Shown here: positions 1 through 5,836 of the stretch, piece after piece
How the letters are laid out: each line of letters starts with the position of its first letter
Position numbering within the stretch: position 1 is the first letter of the stretch
Source: VBCK01 sp035511515
GTDB taxonomy: Bacteria; Pseudomonadota; Gammaproteobacteria; Burkholderiales; Burkholderiaceae_F
Direction: 5' to 3'
DNA: 8,762 bases
Assembly: GCA_035511515.1 (NCBI GenBank)
Contig: DATKFG010000080.1
Span: 1 to 8,762, forward strand
Notes under the pieces: model-generated
What the model was told of the DNA's origin: nothing
What the model saw: the letters and a program-made list of their open reading frames with translations, nothing else
Databases searched by the model: none
Translations under genes and position numbers: made by a program

Positions 1-30
1 AACGCGGACGCTCAGCGGAGCGCTGCCGGG

Positions 31-113
31 TCGCCCCTCGACCGCGCACGCGGGAGAGGGGACGGCTCGCCCTGCGAAGCCGGGCTACGCCCGGCGAAGC
101 AGGGGGGTGAGGG
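31..113 (-). repeat. REP-like palindromic element, copy 1, interrupted by a second hairpin
   Basis: Read on the minus strand this has the same parts as the elements at 2931 and 8670: an 11-nt header CCCTCACCCCC (103-113 on plus) and a CCCCTC..CCGCG palindrome. The palindrome arms are 34-46 and 49-61, with a two-base mismatch (40-41 against 54-55). Unlike the other copies, header and palindrome are separated by about 40 nt holding a different hairpin (71-103). Next to it is a small hairpin, CAGCG-GAG-CGCTG, at 13-25. The structure is seen directly. Calling it a REP-type family is inference from the repeated intergenic copies. Confidence 0.7.
71..103. repeat. Nested imperfect palindrome inside REP-like copy 1
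   Basis: The segment folds as CCTGC / GCAGG (71-75 with 99-103), a symmetric GAA/GAA internal loop, then a perfect GCCGGGC / GCCCGGC stem (79-85 with 89-95) closed by TAC. It is unrelated in sequence to the CCCCTCTCCCGC palindrome around it and is absent from the other two complete copies. It looks like a second small palindromic element inserted into, or fused with, the first. Confidence 0.6.
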
Positions 114-212
114 TTGTAAAAAATGGAGGTACCATCACAGCGGCCATGCACGGTTCCAGTCGAACGCTATGAGTGTTGCCGTGTGCCCCAAGGACAAGAA
201 CAGGGATGCACC

Positions 213-218
213 AGGAGG
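213..218 (+). promoter_or_regulatory. Ribosome binding site of the TonB-dependent receptor
   Basis: AGGAGG lies 5 nt before the ATG at 224. It decides the start: the in-frame GTG at 173 would add 17 residues ahead of the signal peptide and has no comparable site. I found no convincing -35/-10 pair between 114 and 212. Confidence 0.8.
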
Positions 219-223
219 GGGAT

Positions 224-2926
224 ATGAAGCGAGCCAACGTGCCGCTTGCTACGGCCTCGGCGCGGGGCATGCTGGCGGCGGCGCTTCTTGCCGGCGCCGC
301 GTTGCCGCCGGCGCATGCACAGGCGAGCGCTGAACCACCCGCTGAGATCAAGTCGGCAGGCCCGGAGAGCCAGGCCCCGGCGCCACCGGCGCCGGCCGCT
401 ACCCCGCCTGTTGCGCAGCCCGGCGCCCTGCAGGAGATCGTGATCACGGCAACCCGGCACGAAGCCGCGCTCAGCAAGGTCCCGGTCAGCGTCAGCGCGT
501 TCACGCAGGAGTCGATGGACGAAAAGGGCATCAAGGATTTCACCGACGTGGCGCGCTTCACGCCGGGGGTGACGATCGACGCGACCGGAACCGGCACCAA
601 TTCGATTTCGATCCGCGGCATCTCGTCCTCGGGCGGCTCCGGCACCACCGGCATTTACATCGACGACACGCCGATCCAGATCCACTCGCTCGGCTTCAAC
701 GCCGACGACACGCTGCCTAAGACGTTCGACCTGGAGCGGGTCGAGGTGCTGCGCGGGCCGCAGGGTACGCTGTTCGGGGCCGGATCCGAAGGCGGCACGG
801 TCCGCTACATCCTGACCCAGCCGAGCCTGAGCAAGTCCAGCGTGTACGCGCGCAGCGAAGTCTCATTCACCCAGGGCGGCGACCCCAGCTACGAGGCCGG
901 CATCGCCGGCGGCGTGCCGCTGATCGAAGGCACGCTCGGGGTGCGCGCCAGCATCTGGTACCGGCGCGACGGCGGCTGGATCGACCGGATCGATCCGTTT
1001 ACGCTGGCCACCGTCGCGCCCAGGGACAACTGGGACGCCACCTACGTGGCCCGGCTGGCGGCCAAGTGGGCCGTGACGCAAGACATCACGCTGACGCCCA
1101 GCCTGCTGTACCAGCATCGCAATCGCAATGACATCTCAGTGTTCTGGCCGCAGGACCAGGGCGCCAACGGGCAGACCATCCGGTCGGACCCGGGCAGCCA
1201 CAGGTTCCTGAACGCCGACCCGTCCGGGCGGCCCGAGCCGGATCACTACTTCCTGCCGGTGCTGAAGGCCGAAGCGGACCTGGGCAGCATGTCGCTGATC
1301 TCGAACACGTCTTACTACACGCGCGACGATGCGAGCGGATACGAGGGCACGCTGTACAACCTGGGCTACTACCAGACGTTGGGGACCCGCTCGGTCGATT
1401 GCACGACTACCCCTTGCACCGGCATTACGGGCGCCAACCAGTTCGACCCGAACCTGGAGTTCGCCAACAACGGCCTGTACCCGCTGGTCGACAAGTTCGG
1501 CCTGCACCTGCCGCCTGGGGTCCAGTTCTACCGGTCGCCGGCCACGGTCATCAACCAACAAAGGAGCTTCACCGAAGAAGTGCGGCTGCAATCGAACGAT
1601 CCGAATGCGCGCGTGACGTGGACCACCGGGGTGTTCTACCAGTTCACCCGCCAGGTCAGCCTGGAGGAGATCTACGACCCGTTCCTCGACGCGCTGTTCC
1701 CGAGCCTCTTTGTCGAATGCCCTCAGCCTAACCCCGCGGTCCCCGGAGCCCCGTGTGACCCCGCGACCGGTACGCCCGCACTGGGGACCGCCTCCTTTGG
1801 CGCGCCGCTGGTGAAGGGCGGTTACTCCTACTACAACTTCAACACGGGGCACGACCGCCAGGTGGCCCTGTTCGGCGAAGCCAACTACAACGTCACCCAG
1901 CGGGTGAAGTTCACGGCCGGCATTCGCATCGCCAAGACGGCGTTCAATTTCAGCCACTACGCCGACGGCTCCCAGAATGGCGGTCCGAGATTCAATACGG
2001 GCAACAAGTTGGAGACACCGTTCACCCCGAAGCTGGGCGTTTCGTTCCAGGCCGATCCGGACGACCTGTACTACTTCACATTCGCCAAGGGGTTCCGCAC
2101 CGGCGGCGACAACCCGCCCATCGCGTCCCAGCTGTGCCCTTCGACGTTCACGACGCTGGGTTTCCCGGTCAGCGCGACCAGCTCGTCGCCGGCAACCTAC
2201 AACTCCGACCGCGTGAAGAGCTACGAGATCGGCGCCAAAAACAAACTGTTCGGATCGCTGAAACTCGCTTCCAGCGTGTACTACATCAACTGGAACGACA
2301 TCCAGCAGAACGTCTACCTTCCGGGCTGCGGGTTCCAGTTCACGACCAATGTCGGAAATGCGGTCTCCAAAGGCTTCGACCTGCAGGCCGACTGGGCCGC
2401 CACGGACTCGCTGTCGTTCGAGTCGGCGATTGGCTATACCCGGGCAACCTTCGACCAGGACGCGAGCCTGGTGCCGGGCGGGGCGCCGATTGCGCGCGCC
2501 GGCGACGCGGTGGTGGGCGACTCGGGCGTTGCGTCTCCCCCGTGGACGATCGCCATCGGCGCGCTGTACGAGTTCAGCGCGTTGAGCCTGCCGTCGTACA
2601 TCCGCGTGGACTTGCAGTACCAAAGCAAGAGCCATTTAAAGACCGCGGCCGAGGACCCGGGGGTCAGTCCGACCGTATTCGACCCGTTCGCCTACACGCC
2701 GCCCGCCACCAGGTTCGTCACGCTGCGCACCGGCGCCACGTACCGGGGCTGGAACGTGTCGGCCTTCGTTGACAACCTGTTCGACGCGCACCCGCTGCTG
2801 CCGCCGGGCGGGCCCAATTCGCACACCGACATCGATCCCACCGCGGCGCTGAGCCAGGGCGTGCTGATGCGCAACTACACGTTTCGGCCGCGCACGATCG
2901 GGCTGACCGCGATCTACCGGATGTAG
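224..2926 (+). CDS. TonB-dependent outer-membrane receptor
   Basis: A 900-residue TonB-dependent receptor, predicted to take a ligand across the outer membrane using energy from TonB-ExbBD. Seen in the sequence: a signal peptide of about 32 residues (basic start, Ala/Leu core, AHA before Q33), a Pro/Ala-rich spacer, the TonB box EIVITATR (about 71-78), and a plug domain with LRGPQGTLFGAGSEGG. A long beta-barrel follows, with typical stretches such as FAKGFRTGGDN, YEIGAKN and VDNLFD. It ends in IYRM rather than the common terminal aromatic residue. Six cysteines (393, 398, 499, 511, 638, 702) lie in what look like extracellular loops and could form disulfides. The ligand cannot be read from the sequence; siderophore, carbohydrate or other small molecules are all possible. 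The ureohydrolase gene begins 69 nt downstream on the same strand, so cotranscription is possible, though a REP-like hairpin lies between. Family certain, ligand unknown. Confidence 0.95.
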   Translation: MKRANVPLATASARGMLAAALLAGAALPPAHAQASAEPPAEIKSAGPESQAPAPPAPAATPPVAQPGALQEIVITATRHEAALSKVPVSVSAFTQESMDEKGIKDFTDVARFTPGVTIDATGTGTNSISIRGISSSGGSGTTGIYIDDTPIQIHSLGFNADDTLPKTFDLERVEVLRGPQGTLFGAGSEGGTVRYILTQPSLSKSSVYARSEVSFTQGGDPSYEAGIAGGVPLIEGTLGVRASIWYRRDGGWIDRIDPFTLATVAPRDNWDATYVARLAAKWAVTQDITLTPSLLYQHRNRNDISVFWPQDQGANGQTIRSDPGSHRFLNADPSGRPEPDHYFLPVLKAEADLGSMSLISNTSYYTRDDASGYEGTLYNLGYYQTLGTRSVDCTTTPCTGITGANQFDPNLEFANNGLYPLVDKFGLHLPPGVQFYRSPATVINQQRSFTEEVRLQSNDPNARVTWTTGVFYQFTRQVSLEEIYDPFLDALFPSLFVECPQPNPAVPGAPCDPATGTPALGTASFGAPLVKGGYSYYNFNTGHDRQVALFGEANYNVTQRVKFTAGIRIAKTAFNFSHYADGSQNGGPRFNTGNKLETPFTPKLGVSFQADPDDLYYFTFAKGFRTGGDNPPIASQLCPSTFTTLGFPVSATSSSPATYNSDRVKSYEIGAKNKLFGSLKLASSVYYINWNDIQQNVYLPGCGFQFTTNVGNAVSKGFDLQADWAATDSLSFESAIGYTRATFDQDASLVPGGAPIARAGDAVVGDSGVASPPWTIAIGALYEFSALSLPSYIRVDLQYQSKSHLKTAAEDPGVSPTVFDPFAYTPPATRFVTLRTGATYRGWNVSAFVDNLFDAHPLLPPGGPNSHTDIDPTAALSQGVLMRNYTFRPRTIGLTAIYRM

Positions 2927-2930
2927 CGCA

Positions 2931-2970
2931 CCCTCACCCCCGACCCCTGTCCCGCAAGCGGGAAAGGGGA
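2931..2970 (+). repeat. REP-like palindromic element, copy 2
   Basis: The header CCCTCACCCCC (2931-2941) is followed by a 12-bp stem, 2944-2955 with 2958-2969, that has a single mismatch (2949/2964) and an AA centre. It starts 4 nt after the receptor stop codon. It may halt or process the receptor transcript, but no T-run follows, so it is not a classical intrinsic terminator. It fills most of the 69-nt gap before the next gene. Confidence 0.75.
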
Positions 2971-2995
2971 GATTCAAGCGCCTCTCGCCCGTGCG

Positions 2996-3931
2996 ATGCA
3001 ACCCCTGACGCCGGCGTACTCGTCCGACAACACCTTCCTCGGCGTTGGCCGCCGCGAGCAGGCCGCGCGCTTTGCCGTCGTGGGCGTTCCGTTCGACGGC
3101 GCCGTCACCAACCGGCCTGGCGCGCGGTTCGGGCCGGGGGCGATGCGCGCGGCGAGCCGGATGCTGTGCGATGCCATCCACCCGCTGTACCAGTGTTCGC
3201 CGCGCGAGGCGCTGGTCGACCTGGGCGACCTGGTGCTGCCGACGACCTCGCTGGAACGGCAGCGCAGCGCGCTGCAGGCGGCGGCCGCCCCGCTTCTGGC
3301 GGTCCACCACCTGTGCTGGCTGGGCGGCGACCACTCGATCACCCTGCCGATCCTGCGCGCCTACCGCGCCGCGTGGGGCCGGCCGCTGGCCATCGTGCAC
3401 CTGGACGCGCACTGCGATACCTGGAGCGATCACCTGGGAGAGCCGTCCGGGCACGGTACCTGGATGCGCGAAGCGATTCACGAAGGACTCGTGATCCCCG
3501 AGGCCACCGTGCAGATCGGCATCCGGTCGCCGGCCGCGCCGCAGGTGCGCGAGCTGGTCGCGCGCGCAGGCGGCCGCGTGATTTCGGCGCGCGAGCTGCG
3601 CGGGCGTGAAAACGACCAACAACTGGCCGACGTCATCGGCGAGGTGCGGGCCCGGATCGCTCGCCCGGATCAGCCACCCGTCTATCTGACGCTGGACATC
3701 GACGTCCTGGACCCGGCCTTCGCGCCGGGCACCGGCACTCCCGAGGCGGGCGGGCTGTCCAGTGCCCAGGTCCTCACGCTGCTGGAAGCCCTTGACGGGG
3801 CCAACTGGGTCGGGATGGATTGCGTGGAAGTCGCGCCCGCCTACGACCACGCGCAGATCACGAGCCTGGCGGCGGCCACGTTCGTGTGGACCTACCTCTG
3901 CGGCCGGCTCGCGTCCCGGCCTGCCGGCTGA
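2996..3931 (+). CDS. speB: Agmatinase-family ureohydrolase
   Basis: A 311-residue binuclear manganese ureohydrolase of the arginase/agmatinase family, cytoplasmic, close to the usual agmatinase length (about 305-320). It should hydrolyse a guanidino compound to urea plus an amine: agmatine to putrescine, or possibly 4-guanidinobutyrate to GABA. The full metal-binding set is visible: GGDHS (H113), LDAHCDTW (D137, H139, D141) and DIDVLDP (D234, D236). The substrate-side motifs SGHGT (152-155) and the late glutamate in CVEVAPAYD (E278) are also present. N-terminal VGVPFDGAVTNRPGARFGPGAMR is typical of bacterial agmatinases. The ATG at 2996 lacks a good ribosome-binding site (a GGGGAGA lies 23 nt upstream), so translation may be weak or coupled. 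The 3' end overlaps the convergent regulator gene by 40 bp. Family is sure; agmatine is favoured over guanidinobutyrate or guanidinopropionate because polyamine genes lie beside it. Confidence 0.88.
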   Translation: MQPLTPAYSSDNTFLGVGRREQAARFAVVGVPFDGAVTNRPGARFGPGAMRAASRMLCDAIHPLYQCSPREALVDLGDLVLPTTSLERQRSALQAAAAPLLAVHHLCWLGGDHSITLPILRAYRAAWGRPLAIVHLDAHCDTWSDHLGEPSGHGTWMREAIHEGLVIPEATVQIGIRSPAAPQVRELVARAGGRVISARELRGRENDQQLADVIGEVRARIARPDQPPVYLTLDIDVLDPAFAPGTGTPEAGGLSSAQVLTLLEALDGANWVGMDCVEVAPAYDHAQITSLAAATFVWTYLCGRLASRPAG

Positions 3932-5436
3932 GGCGCCGTAGCCGCGCGCACCGCCTGACCCAGCAGACGGCCGTGGATGGCGAGCTTGTCCGGCGGCGCG
4001 TATCCGAAACCGACCACGAGCCCGCGCGCAGCGGCAGGGCCGATGAAGTAGTGCGACAGCGCCCGCACCGTGGTGCCCCGCTGCGCTACCTGGGCCGCCA
4101 GGTGCTCGTCGTCGCACGCCGGCGGAAGACCTATCACCAGATGCAACCCGGCCGGCTGCGACGTGATCTGCGCCACCTTCCCAAGGTGCGAGCTCAACGC
4201 GCCCACCAGCAATTCGCGCCGCTCCCCGTAGGCCTGGCGCAGGCGGCGGATGTGGGTCGCGAAGTAGCCGCGTTCGATGAAATCGGCCAGCGCCGCCTGC
4301 ACTGTCAACTGCCCCGGCCGCTGCAGATCGTACAGCGCGCTCTGGAAAGACTCGGCCAGCGCGGCCGGAACGACCATGTAGCCGATCTTGATGCCGGGAT
4401 ATAAGACCTTTGAAAAGGTCCCTACGTAGACGACCCGTTGCCCGGCATCCAGGCCCTGCAGGCTGGCCAATGGGCGGCCGCTGTAGCGCAGCTCGCTGTC
4501 GTAGTCGTCCTCGATGATCCAGGCCCGCTCGCGCGCCGCGATCTGCAGCAGCGAGCGGCGCCGCGCCAGGCTCATTGCGACTCCCATCGGATACTGGTTG
4601 GACGGGGTGAGGTAAATCAGGCGCGGCCGGCTGGCACGCGGTGCCAGATCGGGGTTCATGCCCTCGGCATCGACCCCGACCGGCTCGACTTTCAGATCGC
4701 AGGACTCGAAGATGCACCGCGCGCCCCAGTAGCCGGGCTCTTCCATCCAGACGGTGTCGCCCACATCGGCCAGCAGCTGTGCGCACAGATCCAGCGAGTG
4801 CTGGGTGCCGGCGGTCAGCACCACCTGCTCGACATCGACCCGCACCGCGCGCGAGGTGCGCAAATAATCGGCAATCGCACGGCGCAGCGGAACAAAGCCG
4901 CCCTTGGTCGCGTAGTCCAGCAATTCCAGATGGCCCTGCCGCAGTTGCCGGCTCTGCAGCCGCTGCCACTGCTTCAGCGGAAACAGCGTGAAATCGGCTT
5001 CGGCGCCGCACATCGGCAGAATTTCGAGCCGGCGCCCGCCTTGGAAGCGCGCCAGGCGAGATCCCCGCCGCGACAACGCCTCCGGCCCGGCCCGCACCGA
5101 CCCCGAAGCCGAGCGCGCCGGGTCAGCCGCCTTGCGACCTCGCCCTTTGGGCGGCGCTGCCGCGTGCGCGACGAAAGTGCCGCTTCCAGTGCGCGCCACG
5201 ATGTATCCCTCGGCCAGCAGCGCCTCGAACGTCGACAGCACCGTGTTGCGCGACAGCCCCAGATCGCGCGCCAGCTCCCGCGTGGACGGCAGCCGCGCCC
5301 CCGGGATCAGTTGCTGGGAAAGGATCGCGCGCCGCACCGCCTCGTACAGGATCCGGTACCTGGGCAGATCGCCCATCGCCTGCGCGTCGGCCAGGGCGGA
5401 CCGCAGCAATTCGTCAGTTGGCGCAGCGTGGCGCAC
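3892..5436 (-). CDS. MocR-family (GntR/aminotransferase-like) transcriptional regulator
   Basis: A 514-residue PLP-binding regulator. The N-terminal winged helix-turn-helix of the GntR type (about residues 25-90) has PGARLPSTRELARDLGLSRN followed by a TGSGTFV wing. A long Ala/Arg/Pro-rich linker (about 91-145) joins it to a fold-type I aminotransferase-like domain. That domain keeps TPSNQYPMG, IIEDDYDSELRY (about 307-318) and GTFSKVLYPG, where K343 should carry PLP. Proteins of this family (GabR, PdxR, TauR) commonly regulate divergently transcribed amine or amino-acid genes and themselves. By analogy this one probably controls the gamma-glutamyl ligase-aminotransferase pair beyond the 400-bp divergent region. 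The effector could be an amine that reacts with PLP, such as putrescine or GABA (inference). The GTG start is chosen for its ribosome-binding site. The last 13 codons and stop overlap the ureohydrolase 3' end. Confidence 0.93.
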   Translation of the reverse strand: MRHAAPTDELLRSALADAQAMGDLPRYRILYEAVRRAILSQQLIPGARLPSTRELARDLGLSRNTVLSTFEALLAEGYIVARTGSGTFVAHAAAPPKGRGRKAADPARSASGSVRAGPEALSRRGSRLARFQGGRRLEILPMCGAEADFTLFPLKQWQRLQSRQLRQGHLELLDYATKGGFVPLRRAIADYLRTSRAVRVDVEQVVLTAGTQHSLDLCAQLLADVGDTVWMEEPGYWGARCIFESCDLKVEPVGVDAEGMNPDLAPRASRPRLIYLTPSNQYPMGVAMSLARRRSLLQIAARERAWIIEDDYDSELRYSGRPLASLQGLDAGQRVVYVGTFSKVLYPGIKIGYMVVPAALAESFQSALYDLQRPGQLTVQAALADFIERGYFATHIRRLRQAYGERRELLVGALSSHLGKVAQITSQPAGLHLVIGLPPACDDEHLAAQVAQRGTTVRALSHYFIGPAAARGLVVGFGYAPPDKLAIHGRLLGQAVRAATAPQPAGRDASRPQR

Positions 5437-5444
5437 GTGAATTT

Positions 5445-5451
5445 CCCTCCC
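5445..5451 (-). promoter_or_regulatory. Ribosome binding site of the MocR regulator
   Basis: On the minus strand GGGAGGG lies 8 nt before the GTG at 5436-5434. This supports a GTG start. The nearest upstream ATG on that strand (5453-5451) is in a different frame and overlaps the site. The next in-frame ATG is codon 21, which would still leave the DNA-binding domain intact. Confidence 0.7.
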
Positions 5452-5498
5452 ATGGCCGTCTTAAGTGGCCCCATCGAAGCGCCAATAGTGGATCTCCA

Positions 5499-5504
5499 TA
5501 TAAT
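5499..5504 (+). promoter_or_regulatory. Candidate -10 element for the ligase-aminotransferase operon
   Basis: A perfect TATAAT in the one AT-rich patch of the intergenic region. No acceptable -35 hexamer is found 16-18 bp upstream (the bases there read GAAGCG or similar), which would fit an activator-dependent promoter. If it is used, the transcript has a leader of roughly 325 nt before the ligase start codon. Confidence 0.45.
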
Positions 5505-5508
5505 ACCA
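5500..5508 (-). promoter_or_regulatory. Candidate extended -10 element for the MocR gene
   Basis: On the minus strand the bases read TGGTATTAT, an extended -10 (TGn plus a 5/6 match to TATAAT), with no good -35. A start about 7 nt downstream would give a leader of roughly 55 nt. It overlaps the plus-strand TATAAT almost completely, so the two promoters should exclude each other, or be switched, at one site. Confidence 0.4.
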
Positions 5509-5597
5509 ATTGCGGCTAAAATCCATTCCATTCGCCGGATACAAAACAACCCGGAAACCGGCAGCGGCCACGGCCGTGCGGTCCGGGAGCCGCCATC

Positions 5598-5690
5598 ATG
5601 CCGACCATCCAAAGGGCCAAGAGCTCACGCCGCACCTGCGGTCTGAAGCCCCAGGGACGCGGCGTGCGCCGAAGGCGGCGCGGTCCCTGA
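5598..5690 (+). CDS. Possible 30-residue arginine-rich leader peptide
   Basis: A short ORF in the ligase leader: ATG at 5598, TGA at 5688-5690. GGGAG (5585-5589) lies 8 nt upstream as a good ribosome-binding site. The product has 9 arginines, 2 lysines and no acidic residue, and ends with five consecutive arginine codons (CGC CGA AGG CGG CGC, residues 24-28) two codons before the stop. Those codons and the stop lie inside the hairpin at 5652-5689, so a ribosome pausing there would open it. The arrangement recalls leader-peptide control, for example ornithine-sensing SpeFL of the E. coli speF operon, and this operon degrades arginine-derived amines. GC-rich noncoding DNA often yields arginine codons by chance, so translation is unproven. 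I do not recognise the sequence. Confidence 0.3.
   Translation: MPTIQRAKSSRRTCGLKPQGRGVRRRRRGP
5652..5689 (+). other. Leader hairpin A, overlapping the arginine run of the small ORF
   Basis: A perfect 7-bp outer stem CAGGGAC / GTCCCTG (5652-5658 with 5683-5689) encloses a second GC stem, CGCC-GAA-GGCG, with bulged bases between. It contains the arginine codons and overlaps the stop of the small ORF. No T-run follows, so it is not an intrinsic terminator by itself. A five-base segment on its 3' side (GGTCC, 5682-5686) can instead pair with GGACC at 5728-5732 in hairpin B. Confidence 0.5.
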
Positions 5691-5725
5691 CATCCCGACG
5701 GCCGGCAGCAGCCTGAACTCGGCGG

Positions 5726-5745
5726 CCGGACCCGTGCGGGTCTGG
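5726..5745 (+). other. Leader hairpin B
   Basis: CCGGACCC / GGGTCTGG (5726-5733 with 5738-5745) forms 8 pairs including one G-T, closed by a GTGC loop. Its left arm CCGGACC (5726-5732) is also perfectly complementary to GGTCCGG at 5580-5586, just at the ribosome-binding site of the small ORF. A further stem, CCGCCTG / CAGGCGG (5760-5766 with 5787-5793), follows. The leader is therefore rich in competing structures, though some of this is expected at this base composition. Confidence 0.45.
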
Positions 5746-5836
5746 CAGCTATATGTCTGCCGCCTGGTCCCGCCGCTTCGCAGGCACAGGCGGTGTCGCC
5801 GCCCAGGGTGGCGCGAGCAATCGAGGTAAATGCATC

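Larger units (their letters stand above)
5482..5515. promoter_or_regulatory. Candidate MocR operator: two direct repeats
   Basis: CCAATAGTGG (5482-5491) and CCAATTGCGG (5506-5515) match at 8 of 10 positions, 24 bp apart. They bracket the overlapping divergent -10 elements at 5499-5508. MocR-family dimers such as GabR are known to bind direct repeats near divergent promoters. That this pair is the operator is inference from position and repeat structure. Confidence 0.45.

Noticed and set aside
1136..2635. 499-codon open frame on the minus strand, opposite the receptor gene
   Set aside because: The receptor has clear motifs along this whole stretch. The antisense product is Arg/Val-rich and repetitive with no domain, as expected from GC-rich codons read backwards.
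2944..2969. Intrinsic terminator after the receptor gene
   Set aside because: The stem is strong, but no T-run follows on either strand, and the same stem recurs elsewhere as a repeat. Kept as a REP-like element only.
2636..5011. 791-codon open frame on the minus strand crossing the ureohydrolase and regulator genes
   Set aside because: It spans several real genes in another frame and shows no recognisable domain, so it is a shadow caused by scarce stop codons at high GC.
5510..5716. 68-codon open frame in the leader starting at TTG
   Set aside because: Rare start codon, no ribosome-binding site and no recognisable motif. The ATG ORF at 5598 in another frame has better signals.
5743..5760. 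Possible sigma-54 promoter (TGGCA ... TGC) ahead of the ligase gene
   Set aside because: The GG-to-GC distance is about 3 nt too long for the fixed -24/-12 spacing, and the downstream half lacks the TT of TTGC.
5753..5836. N-terminal extension of the ligase from the ATG at 5753
   Set aside because: The added 28 residues do not resemble the family and have no ribosome-binding site, whereas the ATG at 5837 has GAGGT 9 nt upstream.
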